Shown here: positions 1-7,752 of the stretch, piece by piece
How the letters are laid out: each line of letters starts with the position of its first letter
How positions within the stretch are numbered: the stretch's first letter is position 1
Assembly (NCBI GenBank): GCA_910588185.1
Contig: CAJUQR010000007.1
Location: 91,299 to 155,298 of the forward strand
Direction of reading: 5' to 3'
Source: an uncultured Peptostreptococcaceae bacterium
GTDB taxonomy: Bacteria > Bacillota > Clostridia > Peptostreptococcales > Anaerovoracaceae
DNA length: 64,000 bases
Made by a program: the position numbers and the translations under genes
Notes under the pieces: generated by a model
What the model saw: the letters and a program-made list of their open reading frames with translations, nothing else
Database searches by the model: none
What the model was told of the DNA's origin: nothing

Positions 1-146
1 TATGCTCTGTCTAATGCATCATGTTTAACAAGCTGGATTACTCCAATTTTTAAAACTTTTTCATCTTTCTTATCTTTGTCTCCTCCGCAGGCTGCAAGGC
101 CAAGCACCATTACAATGACTAGCAGCAATGTAATAAACTTTTTCAT
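1..146 (-). CDS. ABC transporter substrate-binding lipoprotein, 5' end only (TrpX/COG2984-like)
   Basis: Only the first 48 codons lie in the window. The protein starts MKKFITLLLVIVMVLGLAAC: a lysine-containing n-region, a hydrophobic stretch and an LAAC lipobox, so Cys20 should be lipidated and the protein held on the outer face of the membrane. After a charged linker the mature part continues KIGVIQLVKHDALDRA. That opening is typical of the ABC_sub_bind family (tryptophan/tyrosine-type substrate-binding proteins such as TrpX). A good ribosome site (AAGGAGAG) precedes the ATG. The permease and ATPase genes would lie to the left of the window. The tyrosine-rich leader upstream and the neighbouring tyrS suggest tyrosine or another aromatic amino acid as substrate; this is inference. 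Confidence 0.85.
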   Translation of the reverse strand, partial: MKKFITLLLVIVMVLGLAACGGDKDKKDEKVLKIGVIQLVKHDALDRA

Positions 147-164
147 CTCTTTCTCTCCTTTTCG

Positions 165-206
165 TAGAAAATAAAGAAACTCATCTTATGCGTAGCGCTG
201 ATGAGT
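165..206 (-). terminator. Putative attenuator hairpin ahead of the lipoprotein gene
   Basis: On the minus strand ACTCATC (185-179) and GATGAGT (206-200) form a 7-bp stem, with an AGCGCT palindrome in the loop region. On the minus strand the stem is followed by TTTCTTTATTTTCT. It lies between the stop of the leader peptide (272) and the start of the transporter gene (146), where an intrinsic attenuator would sit. The stem is short, so termination strength is uncertain. Confidence 0.55.
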
Positions 207-271
207 CTATCTTAACGTTTTCATTTGCTCGGGTAAATCTTAAAGCTTCTAACAGGCTACATATGACATAT

Positions 272-367
272 TTATTTTGACACTGTAAAATGGGTAGGAT
301 AGTAATATACCTTACCATACACATAGCCAAAATATTCTCTTGTCAGTTTAGCCATATTTTGTGACAT
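272..367 (-). CDS. Tyrosine-rich 31-residue leader peptide
   Basis: A short open frame starts MSQNMAKLTREYFGYVYG and continues KVYYYPTHFTVSK. It has six tyrosines in 31 residues, all between residues 12 and 23, including a YYY run. The start codon is preceded by AGAGAGGAG at six-base spacing, and a near-consensus promoter sits directly upstream, so translation is likely. It precedes a terminator-like hairpin and then an aromatic-type substrate-binding protein gene, with tyrS next door. By analogy with trp, his and phe leader peptides, ribosome stalling at the tyrosine codons could set downstream readthrough. That role is inference. The peptide is too short to recognise by family. Confidence 0.7.
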   Translation of the reverse strand: MSQNMAKLTREYFGYVYGKVYYYPTHFTVSK

Positions 368-392
368 GATTTACTCCTCTCTAACTATACTA

Positions 393-421
393 ATGATACA
401 CTAATTCATCCTATGTGTCAA
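393..421 (-). promoter_or_regulatory. Sigma-A-type promoter for leader peptide and transporter
   Basis: On the minus strand TTGACA (421-416) is separated by exactly 17 bases from TATCAT (398-393). The leader-peptide start lies 26 bases downstream of the -10. This is one of the best promoter matches in the window. Confidence 0.75.
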
Positions 422-552
422 CACATGATTTCTGAATTTTCTGAAAACTTGGTCTGCAAAACTATGCTTTTGTTTGCAAAAATCAACCAAAACTGCCTAA
501 ACCCGTGCTTTTGGATACGCTTTTTCCAAAATTGATTGCCCTGGCAATATAA

Positions 553-589
553 ATAAAAGGGATACGCCAAATCCGCTCATCCCTTTTAT
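553..589 (-). terminator. Intrinsic terminator of the tyrS operon
   Basis: Arms ATAAAAGGGAT and ATCCCTTTTAT form an 11-bp stem around a 15-base loop, starting 10 bases after the tyrS stop and followed on the minus strand by TTATATT. Confidence 0.8.
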
Positions 590-598
590 CAATCATCT

Positions 599-1936
599 TT
601 ATTTAATCTCTATCATCTGGAACTTTTTCTTGCCCTTCTGAATCAGCAACTTGCCGTCTTCAAACATATCTGCTGTTACCTGCATTTTTTTATCTGTAAC
701 TTTTTGTCCGCCTACAGTAAGACCGCCTTGCTCAATAGTTCTGAATCCCTCGCTGTTGCTTGGAACAAGTCCCAAATCCTTAATCAGTGTAACGATTCCT
801 ATTCCTTCGCCCTCAAAAGCAGAGCGCTCCATTATAGTAGTAGGAATGTTCGCCATGTTGCCGCCGCCTGCAAATGCAGCTCTTGCGCCATCAAGAGCCT
901 TTTTTGCTTCTTCTTCGCCATGAACAAGTTTGGTAACTTCATAAGCCAAAACTTCCTTAGCCTTATTTATCTCTGCTCCTTCAAGAGCCGAAAGTCTTTC
1001 GACCTCTTCCATCGGCAGGAATGTCAACATTCTAAGGCACTTATTAACATCTGCATCTGCGACATTTCTCCAATACTGAAAAAACTCATAAGGGCTGGTC
1101 TTTTCAGGGTTTAGCCAAAGAGCTCCCTTTGCAGTCTTACCCATCTTATTTCCTTCAGAGTTAGTGAGCAAAGAGAAAGTCATTCCATAAACTTCCTTGC
1201 CTGTTTTCTTACGAGTCAAATCAACTCCGCCGATAATATTTGACCACTGGTCATTACCGCCAAACTGGATTTTTACGTCGAAGTCACGGGCCATAACCAT
1301 AAAATCATAACTCTGCATCAACATATAGTTGAGCTCAAACATGGTCAGACCGCCTTCACGCTCCATTCTCTGCTTGAAGCATTCTGCTCTTAGCATAGTA
1401 TTTATATTAAACAGTGAGCCTATTTCACGAAGGAAATCTATATAATTGAGAGGTCTCAACCAGCGTGCATTATTTACAGCAATAGCCTTTCCAGGCTCAG
1501 GCTTTTTAGTTTCGTGTCCCGGAACAAAAACGCCTTCATTGCCTACGTATTCCCATTCATCATCAAAATCGATAAATTTATTGAAGAGCTTTTTGAACTG
1601 ATTACAGTTGTGCTCAATGGTTTCTACCGTCATAATCTGACGCATGTCCGTTCTTCCGGAAGGATCTCCCACCATTCCTGTACCTCCACCTATGAGAACT
1701 ACAGGAGTATGTCCGAACTTTTGCATGTACATCATTATAATTACTTGCATAAAGTGTCCTACATGCAAGCAGTCCGCAGTGGGATCAAAGCCTATATAAA
1801 ATTTGACTTTTTCATTTTGGAGAAGTTCTCTTACTTTCTCCTCATCTGTAGATTGCTCAATAAAGCCTCTTTCCTTAAGTACATCATATACATTATCAAA
1901 TTTGCTGACATTATCCGGTATAAAATCAAATTTCAT
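599..1936 (-). CDS. tyrS: Tyrosyl-tRNA synthetase
   Basis: Charges tRNA-Tyr with tyrosine in the cytoplasm. The Rossmann-fold catalytic domain has a class I HIGH-type motif HVGH at 58-61, the GGNDQWSN substrate region near 226-233 and the KMSKS-type loop as KMGKT at 264-268. The last 75 residues or so form an S4-like RNA-binding domain. At 445 residues it is slightly longer than the usual 400-430, with an extra stretch near 130-150 (GNEGVFVPGHETKKPEPGK). The ribosome site GAGGAG precedes the ATG. It is the last gene of a minus-strand run, 20 bases after upp. The tyrosine-rich leader and transporter lie just beyond it on the same strand. No T-box was recognised ahead of it. Confidence 0.97.
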   Translation of the reverse strand: MKFDFIPDNVSKFDNVYDVLKERGFIEQSTDEEKVRELLQNEKVKFYIGFDPTADCLHVGHFMQVIIMMYMQKFGHTPVVLIGGGTGMVGDPSGRTDMRQIMTVETIEHNCNQFKKLFNKFIDFDDEWEYVGNEGVFVPGHETKKPEPGKAIAVNNARWLRPLNYIDFLREIGSLFNINTMLRAECFKQRMEREGGLTMFELNYMLMQSYDFMVMARDFDVKIQFGGNDQWSNIIGGVDLTRKKTGKEVYGMTFSLLTNSEGNKMGKTAKGALWLNPEKTSPYEFFQYWRNVADADVNKCLRMLTFLPMEEVERLSALEGAEINKAKEVLAYEVTKLVHGEEEAKKALDGARAAFAGGGNMANIPTTIMERSAFEGEGIGIVTLIKDLGLVPSNSEGFRTIEQGGLTVGGQKVTDKKMQVTADMFEDGKLLIQKGKKKFQMIEIK

Positions 1937-1956
1937 TTGTCATTTCTCCTCAACAC

Positions 1957-2586
1957 TTATTTTGTTCCGTAAAGTCTGTCCCCTGCATCTCCAAGGCCTG
2001 GAACTATGTATGCGTTTTCATTCAGTTTCTCGTCTTTTGCTGCAATATAAATATCCACATCAGGATGAGCTTTCTGAAGGACTTCTATTCCCTCAGGCGC
2101 TGCTATCAGACACATAAACACGATATCTTTTCCGCCTCTTTGCTTAATAAAATCTATGGCAGCCACAGCGCTTCCGCCTGTTGCAAGCATAGGATCTACA
2201 ACAAAAATTTTTCTCTTTTCAATATCTATAGGCAGCTTACAATAATATTCAACAGGTTCATGAGTTTCGGGATCTCTATAAAGTCCCACATGTCCTACCT
2301 TTGCATTTGGAACAAGCGCAAGCATTCCGTCTACAAAACCAAGTCCTGCCCTCAAAATAGGAACGATTGCGATATCTTCTCCTTTAAGCATTTTCATTTT
2401 AGTCTTACACATTGGAGTTTCAATCTGCACTTCCTCTAATTCCAGATCTCTGGTCGCCTCAAAACCCATAAGCATTGCAACTTCTTTTGCCAGTTCTCTG
2501 AACTCCTTAACATTGGTATCTGTCTTTCTCATAAGTGCCGTCTTGTGCTGAATCAAAGGATGATCGAATACATATACTTTGCCCAT
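1957..2586 (-). CDS. upp: Uracil phosphoribosyltransferase
   Basis: Converts uracil plus PRPP to UMP in pyrimidine salvage. The 209-residue length is normal for the family. The PRPP-binding signature is VVDPMLATGGSA and the uracil-binding C-terminal segment is YIVPGLGDAGDRLYGTK. The start MGKVYVFDHPLIQHK is typical. It lies 22 bases after rpiB in the same minus-strand run, an order common in Firmicutes. Confidence 0.97.
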   Translation of the reverse strand: MGKVYVFDHPLIQHKTALMRKTDTNVKEFRELAKEVAMLMGFEATRDLELEEVQIETPMCKTKMKMLKGEDIAIVPILRAGLGFVDGMLALVPNAKVGHVGLYRDPETHEPVEYYCKLPIDIEKRKIFVVDPMLATGGSAVAAIDFIKQRGGKDIVFMCLIAAPEGIEVLQKAHPDVDIYIAAKDEKLNENAYIVPGLGDAGDRLYGTK

Positions 2587-2608
2587 TTTTTACTCTCCTT
2601 AGTTATTT

Positions 2609-3040
2609 TTACATATTATCTAACATATCCACTCTGCGTTTATGGCGGCCGCCCTCAAACTCTGTATCAAGCCATTCATCAACTATATCAATGGCAAGAT
2701 TTTCAAGTGTGGTTCTTCCTCCAAGCGCAAGAATATTTGCATTATTATGCTGCTTAGTCAAGTGCGCCATCTCCACAGATGTACAAAGTCCGCATCTTAT
2801 TCCATGCACTTTATTAGCTGCTATTGAAATTCCTATGCCTGTACCGCATATTACAATTCCAAGGTCTGCTTTTCCAGATGCTACGGTTTCGCCGCACAAC
2901 TGCCCATAAACGGGATAGTCAACTGACTCCTCAGAATTCGTCCCAAGATCAATAACCTCAAAGCCTCTGGCAGAAACATGGTCTAAAACTTTTTGTTTCA
3001 GTCCATAGCCGCCATGATCACTTGCAATAGCAATTTTCAT
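2609..3040 (-). CDS. rpiB: Ribose-5-phosphate isomerase B
   Basis: Interconverts ribose 5-phosphate and ribulose 5-phosphate in the non-oxidative pentose phosphate pathway. At 143 residues it is a normal RpiB/LacAB-family protein. The opening MKIAIASDHGGYGLKQ, the active-site cysteine segment VICGTGIGISIAANK and a following CGLC stretch are visible. Its ATG overlaps the tsaC stop by one base (TAATG), so the two are probably translationally coupled. Confidence 0.95.
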   Translation of the reverse strand: MKIAIASDHGGYGLKQKVLDHVSARGFEVIDLGTNSEESVDYPVYGQLCGETVASGKADLGIVICGTGIGISIAANKVHGIRCGLCTSVEMAHLTKQHNNANILALGGRTTLENLAIDIVDEWLDTEFEGGRHKRRVDMLDNM

Positions 3041-4068
3041 TATTTTACCTCTCTTATATTATATCCGGCTGATTTAAACATTCTATTCATAACCGCAAGC
3101 CCAACGCCGTCTTCTTTAAGGGCAGCTGCAAATATCACATCTACACCGTTTTTATCAAAAGCTCTTAGCTGAGAGAAAAAATCGTGAGCTGCCTGTTTCG
3201 GATTGTCATTTTCAAACATCAGAACTCCTACTTTCTGACCGAATTCAGCTCTTTCCATTTTTTCTGCCGCAATGGCAAGTCTGACTTTTTCCGGTTCTCC
3301 CGTAAAAATTATCATCTCTGCCTTAGGCGCATAATGCTTATATTTCATTCCGGGAGATTTAGGTTTAAAATCTTCTCCTGTTTCCAGCAATCCTCCGTTA
3401 TTAAAAATATCCGGTTTCTGTGTGATTGCAGGATCCATATCAACTTTCTTTCCCAATGCAATTTCAAGTTCTTCTGCCGTTACTACTCCCGGTCGCAATA
3501 TCATGGGTATTTGTGAAGTCATATCCACAACCGTAGATTCTATTCCAACACGACATGCTTCTCCTTGAATCACTGCTTCTATCTTATCCTGCAAATCTTC
3601 ATAAACATGAGCTGCCTTGGTAGGACTAGGGCGTCCGGAAAGATTAGCGCTTGGTCCTGCAAGAGGAAAGCCTGTTTCCTCTATGAGTCTTAAAGTCGTT
3701 TCATTGTCCGGCATTCTTACAGCAACAGTATCAAGGCCTCCCGTAGTTATACGGGAAACAGTCGGTTTTGCGCTCACTATCAAAGTCAATGGACCGGGCC
3801 AAAAGGTTTTCATAAGAAGTTTCATATCTTCAGTGATATTCTCTGTAAGATTTTTTAAATCTTCCGGCTTTGCGACATGAACTATCATAGGATTGTCGCT
3901 GGGTCTTCCCTTTGCCGCATATACTTTGCCCACTGCTTCATCATCCATTGCATTGGCTCCAAGACCATAAACGGTTTCTGTTGGAAATGCAACTAAACCG
4001 CCTGAACGCAAAATCTCTGCGGCTTCTTTTATATCTTTTTCAGTTGTGCCTAAAATTCTTGTTTCCAT
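3040..4068 (-). CDS. tsaC: Threonylcarbamoyl-AMP synthase (Sua5/YwlC long form)
   Basis: Makes threonylcarbamoyl-AMP from threonine, bicarbonate and ATP, the first step of the t6A37 tRNA modification. The YrdC-type domain covers about residues 1-200 (FPTETVYGLGANA, KGRPSDNP, GPSANLSGRPSPT). It is followed by a C-terminal Sua5 domain after the KSPGMKYKHYAPKAEM linker, giving 342 residues. I place the start at METRILGTT. An open frame continues 64 codons upstream, but that part is only the translated 87-bp tandem repeat, repeats with a 29-codon period and has no family resemblance. The ribosome site for the chosen ATG is weak (CAAGGT). Confidence 0.92.
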   Translation of the reverse strand: METRILGTTEKDIKEAAEILRSGGLVAFPTETVYGLGANAMDDEAVGKVYAAKGRPSDNPMIVHVAKPEDLKNLTENITEDMKLLMKTFWPGPLTLIVSAKPTVSRITTGGLDTVAVRMPDNETTLRLIEETGFPLAGPSANLSGRPSPTKAAHVYEDLQDKIEAVIQGEACRVGIESTVVDMTSQIPMILRPGVVTAEELEIALGKKVDMDPAITQKPDIFNNGGLLETGEDFKPKSPGMKYKHYAPKAEMIIFTGEPEKVRLAIAAEKMERAEFGQKVGVLMFENDNPKQAAHDFFSQLRAFDKNGVDVIFAAALKEDGVGLAVMNRMFKSAGYNIREVK

Positions 4069-4073
4069 GTTTA

Positions 4074-4286
4074 TACCTTGCGGCAACGCCGCTCTATAAT
4101 CGAGAGAACCCCCCTTTAGATTCGCCGGTCTATTATTCACAAGCGAATCGCAAGGGTTCTTACCTTGCGGCAACGCCGCTCTATAATTGAAAGAACCCCC
4201 CTTCAGATTCGCCGACCTATCATTCACAAGCGAATCGCAAGGGTTCTTACCTTGCGGCAACGCCGTCTTATAAGCGAAAGAACCCT
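4074..4286. repeat. 87-bp tandem repeat, about 2.4 copies, with nested hairpins
   Basis: Copies start at 4074, 4161 and 4248 (the last is partial) with exact 87-bp spacing and few differences. On the minus strand GGGTTCT and AGAACCC pair as an outer stem around a GCGGC-GTT-GCCGC inner hairpin. Because 87 is a multiple of three, the array is open in the tsaC frame. It fills the prfA-tsaC gap. The core GGCGTTGCCGCAAGGT recurs near 33,612. Confidence 0.85.
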
Positions 4287-5347
4287 TAAAAGCCCTTCAT
4301 CTTCTCTGCCTGATCACTGGTAATGAGACCATCGACTATTTCGTCTATTTCTCCGTCCAAAAATCCATCCAGCTTATAAAGAGTCATACCGATTCTGTGG
4401 TCTGTAACTCTGCCCTGAGGGAAGTTATAAGTTCTTATTCTTTCACTTCTGTCTCCTGAACCAACCTGACTTCTTCTCTCTGCACTTATCTCATCATTCT
4501 GCTCTTGCAGCTTAAGATCATAAAGTCTTGATCTTAAAACTTTAAAGGCTTTATCTTTATTTTTTATCTGAGATTTTTCATCCTGACATGTAACCACAAG
4601 ACCTGATGGAATATGAGTGAGTCTTACCGCTGAATCAGTAGTATTTACACACTGACCGCCGTTGCCGGAAGAACGGTAAACGTCTACTCTTACGTCATTA
4701 GGATTAATTTCTACTTCAACATCATCGACTTCTGGAAGCACCGCTACTGTAGCTGCCGAAGTGTGTATTCTTCCTGAACTCTCTGTCTCAGGAACACGCT
4801 GAACCCTGTGTGTACCGCTTTCATACTTTAATCTGGAATATGCGCCTTTGCCCTTGATGAGAACGCTGGCTTCCTTGATACCGCCAATACCTGTGTCATT
4901 GGCGTCCATGATTTCAGCTTTCCAGCCACGTCTCTCTGTATATCTCAGATACATACGAAGCAAATCTTGTGCAAACAGCGCCGCCTCTTCACCGCCTGTA
5001 CCGGCTCTTACTTCCAAAATTACATTCTTTTCATCGTTAGGGTCTTTTGGAAGCAATAAAATCTTAAGTTCCTCTTCCATTGCAGGAATCTGATCTTCAA
5101 GCTCCGAAAGCTCCATCTTTGCCAGCTCTCTGAGCTCTTCGTCTCCCATTTCGAGCATCTCTTTTGCCTCAGCTATGCCTTCCTTGGCTTTTTTATATTC
5201 TCTGTATTTATTAACGATAGGTTCCATTTCGCCCATCTCCTTAATGTGTTTCTGCCAAAGAGGCTGATTGTTTATCACATCAGGATCTGAAACTTTCATG
5301 GAAAGTTCTTCGTATTTTTCCAATATAAAATCTAATTTATCGAACAT
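4286..5347 (-). CDS. prfA: Peptide chain release factor 1
   Basis: Recognises UAA and UAG stop codons and triggers peptide release. The catalytic GGQ is at 230-232 (SSGNGGQCVN). The codon-recognition tripeptide of the PxT type is PET at 186-188, which identifies RF1 rather than RF2. The C-terminal part keeps SERIRTYNFPQGRVTDHRI. At 353 residues the length is normal. It lies in the conserved rpmE-prmC-prfA-tsaC neighbourhood; PrmC, encoded at 5824-6729, methylates the GGQ glutamine of this protein. Confidence 0.97.
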   Translation of the reverse strand: MFDKLDFILEKYEELSMKVSDPDVINNQPLWQKHIKEMGEMEPIVNKYREYKKAKEGIAEAKEMLEMGDEELRELAKMELSELEDQIPAMEEELKILLLPKDPNDEKNVILEVRAGTGGEEAALFAQDLLRMYLRYTERRGWKAEIMDANDTGIGGIKEASVLIKGKGAYSRLKYESGTHRVQRVPETESSGRIHTSAATVAVLPEVDDVEVEINPNDVRVDVYRSSGNGGQCVNTTDSAVRLTHIPSGLVVTCQDEKSQIKNKDKAFKVLRSRLYDLKLQEQNDEISAERRSQVGSGDRSERIRTYNFPQGRVTDHRIGMTLYKLDGFLDGEIDEIVDGLITSDQAEKMKGF

Positions 5348-5460
5348 TTTGCTCTCCTTAAATTTGATAGATCTATTAACAAACGACTACGCCTTAAGTA
5401 CCATAGTAAGTATACCATGATTTACATTTTTTGAAAAGTACGGCCAATCCGCATGTTATA

Positions 5461-5486
5461 AAAAAACCGGAATAAAATTCCGGTTT
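5461..5486 (-). terminator. Intrinsic terminator after rpmE
   Basis: AAACCGGAAT and ATTCCGGTTT form a 10-bp stem with a three-base loop. On the minus strand it is followed by a T run, 12 bases after the rpmE stop. It separates rpmE from prfA. Confidence 0.8.
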
Positions 5487-5498
5487 ATGTTTTGATTA

Positions 5499-5699
5499 TT
5501 AGTCAATGTTGTACTTGTTCTTAAATTTCTCAACACGGCCGCCTCTGTTAACGAACTTCTGCTGACCTGTAAAGAACGGATGACATGCTGAGCATACGTC
5601 AAGTCTCATCTCTTCTTTAGTTGATTTTGTAACGAAAGTGTTACCACATGCGCAAGTTACTTTACATTCCTTATAATCAGGATGGATTCCTTCCTTCAT
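5499..5699 (-). CDS. rpmE: Ribosomal protein L31, zinc-binding form
   Basis: A 66-residue protein of the large ribosomal subunit. MKEGIHPDY at the start and GRVEKFKNKYNI at the end are typical of L31. Cysteines in CAC and CSAC (residues 16, 18, 37 and 40) mark the zinc-binding C+ form. The start was chosen at the ATG behind AAAGAGGTAAAGAAC; a longer in-frame extension (12 codons) has no family support. It has its own promoter and terminator. Confidence 0.95.
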   Translation of the reverse strand: MKEGIHPDYKECKVTCACGNTFVTKSTKEEMRLDVCSACHPFFTGQQKFVNRGGRVEKFKNKYNID

Positions 5700-5766
5700 G
5701 TTCTTTACCTCTTTCCTGTCCCCGTTATGAGACATAATATGCTTGTGTCAATCTCACAGCCACTAT

Positions 5767-5795
5767 AATATATCATTTGTTTTTGCTATATGCAA
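5767..5795 (-). promoter_or_regulatory. Promoter of rpmE
   Basis: On the minus strand TTGCAT (5795-5790) and TATATT (5772-5767) are separated by 17 bases, about 70 bases upstream of the rpmE start and just after the prmC stop. Confidence 0.6.
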
Positions 5796-5823
5796 GTGTT
5801 TTTTGTTGGAAAATCAAAGTTTT

Positions 5824-6729
5824 TTATTTTTTAGTGCTAAGTTTTGCAACTACTATTCTGTCTTTTCCGGCAAGATCTTTGAGACAAGTTATATCGGCAA
5901 ATTTTTCAGTTTCTTCAAATAAACATGTAACCGCTTCACCCTGATTATATCCGATTTCAACCATTATTATGCCGTTTTTGTTCAAATGCTCTGCTGCCTC
6001 GCAAGCTATACGGCGATAAAACTCAAGTCCATCTTCGCCCCCGTCAAGCGCAATCATAGGCTCATAATCCTTGACCTCCCTTTGCAGAGTCGGTATCACG
6101 CTGCTTTCTATGTACGGAGGATTTGAAATTATCAAATCAAATTTCTTTTTTCTGAATTTACTGCAAAATGCAGAAAACAAATCACTTTTTTCAAATTTCA
6201 CTGATTTACAGCCATTAGCTTGCGCATTTTTCTCAGCAACAACTAAGGCACGGTCGCTGACATCAGAACAAGTCACTTTGATATTGTCGCAAAGGTTGGC
6301 AAGGGAAACTCCTATTGCCCCGCTTCCGCAGCATAAATCCAGAATATCCTTTGTACTCTGTGCCTTTATATAATCACTGCCTCTAAGGGTTCCTTTTTTA
6401 ATCAGCTCTATGCAGTCTTCAACCATGGTTTCCGTATCCTGGCGAGGTATCAACACGTCGGAGTTTACCTGAAAAGTCAAACCCATAAAATCTTGAGTAC
6501 CTGTAATATATTGAAGGGGTTCACCTGCCGCGCGTCTTTCTATCAAAGCAAAATATCCCTCGCATTGGTTATCTTGAAGCACGTCCTGCCAGTGCATCAT
6601 AAGCCCTACAGAATCAAGTTTATCAAAAAAACAATACAAAAGCTTGGCATCCCTTGCAGCATCGGTTATGCCAACATCTTCAAGCTGTTTTTCTCCTATT
6701 TTAATCAATTCCTTAAGCGGTAGGCTCAT
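5824..6729 (-). CDS. prmC: Release factor glutamine methyltransferase
   Basis: Methylates the glutamine of the GGQ motif in RF1 and RF2 using S-adenosylmethionine. The SAM-binding loop is DLCCGSGAIG at 131-140 and the catalytic NPPY is at 203-206 (SNPPYIESS). The N-terminal helical substrate domain covers about residues 1-85. At 301 residues it is slightly longer than the usual 275-290. Its start overlaps the end of the upstream DUF1385 gene by 17 bases, so coupling is likely. Confidence 0.95.
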   Translation of the reverse strand: MSLPLKELIKIGEKQLEDVGITDAARDAKLLYCFFDKLDSVGLMMHWQDVLQDNQCEGYFALIERRAAGEPLQYITGTQDFMGLTFQVNSDVLIPRQDTETMVEDCIELIKKGTLRGSDYIKAQSTKDILDLCCGSGAIGVSLANLCDNIKVTCSDVSDRALVVAEKNAQANGCKSVKFEKSDLFSAFCSKFRKKKFDLIISNPPYIESSVIPTLQREVKDYEPMIALDGGEDGLEFYRRIACEAAEHLNKNGIIMVEIGYNQGEAVTCLFEETEKFADITCLKDLAGKDRIVVAKLSTKK

Positions 6730-7738
6730 CTTGTTCCTCTTCTTCCTCTTCTTCTGTCACAGGTTGTCCGTTCAAATCACATATTCCCTCAAAGTAAGGA
6801 GTCTCATTCTCAGGCAAAACAGCTTTCATCGCCGCTATGGCTACTTCAAGCTGTTCATTGGTAGGCTCTTTTGTAGTCAGCTTTTGAAGATAAATCCCGG
6901 GCAAGCTTAAAGTCTTTACAATAACATTATCGCTTCTTCCCGCCCACTTGAGAAGTTCATAAGAAAGTCCTGCAATAAGAGGAAGTACCAGTATTCTGCT
7001 TATTATACGCAGCCATACATTAGGCCATCCCATAAGTGCATGAACTAATACTGCTATTACCATTACGAACATTAAAAAGCTGGTTCCGCACCTAGGGTGA
7101 AGAGTATAAAACTGCTGTGCATTTTCAGGTGCAAGTTCCACGCCGTTTTCAAAGCAATGGATAGTCTTATGCTCTGCTCCGTGATACTGAAACACTTTTT
7201 TAATATCTTCCATTTTGGATATTAAAAGAATATATAAAACAAATATAACTATTCTCATAGCGCCTTCTGCAAGGTTTAAAACTACTATGTTGTCTGTGAG
7301 CTTAGAAAGCAGTCCTACAAGCACAGTAGGAAGCAGCATGAATATTCCGACAGCCATCACTATGGCTATCAGAACAGAAAATGCCATCAAAATTTTCCAG
7401 GCTTTTTCTTTGCCCAGTTTTTCCTCAACCCATATATCAAACTTATCTTTCTGATATTCTTCGGGATAATTCTCTTCCAGAATATCTGCTGAATACATCA
7501 AAATCTTAGTACCCTGCACCATAGACGAAACAAAGTTGACAACGCCTCTTATTATGGGCATTTTACCCCATTTGCTAAGTTTAGGAGTAGGTTGAGTTTT
7601 CATGTGTATTCTGCCGTCTGAAAGCCTGACTGCTATAGCAGTCTTTTTCGGCCCCCTCATCATTATTCCTTCCATTATAGCCTGCCCTCCTATAGATGTA
7701 GGACAAGCGTTCTTTAAGAAAATTTTCTTTAAATCCAT
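6713..7738 (-). CDS. DUF1385 (YqhQ-like) membrane protein
   Basis: A 341-residue protein of the DUF1385 family, recognised by SIGGQAIMEGIMMRGP near the N-terminus, FQYHGAEHKTIHCFE in the middle and LHPRCGTSFLMFVM. About four hydrophobic segments are visible: roughly 115-160, 163-178, 220-242 and 246-262. The end is highly acidic (EEEEEEEQDE). The histidines and glutamates of the central motif are conserved and could bind metal, but no established function is known to me. It sits between rho and prmC, a common arrangement in Firmicutes. Confidence 0.88.
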   Translation of the reverse strand: MDLKKIFLKNACPTSIGGQAIMEGIMMRGPKKTAIAVRLSDGRIHMKTQPTPKLSKWGKMPIIRGVVNFVSSMVQGTKILMYSADILEENYPEEYQKDKFDIWVEEKLGKEKAWKILMAFSVLIAIVMAVGIFMLLPTVLVGLLSKLTDNIVVLNLAEGAMRIVIFVLYILLISKMEDIKKVFQYHGAEHKTIHCFENGVELAPENAQQFYTLHPRCGTSFLMFVMVIAVLVHALMGWPNVWLRIISRILVLPLIAGLSYELLKWAGRSDNVIVKTLSLPGIYLQKLTTKEPTNEQLEVAIAAMKAVLPENETPYFEGICDLNGQPVTEEEEEEEQDEPTA

Positions 7739-7752
7739 TTTTTCCTCTATTG

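Noticed and set aside
3040..4260. 406-residue form of tsaC starting in the repeat
   Set aside because: The extra 64 codons are only the 87-bp tandem repeat read through; the family starts at about METRILGTT. The shorter start was used although its ribosome site is weak.
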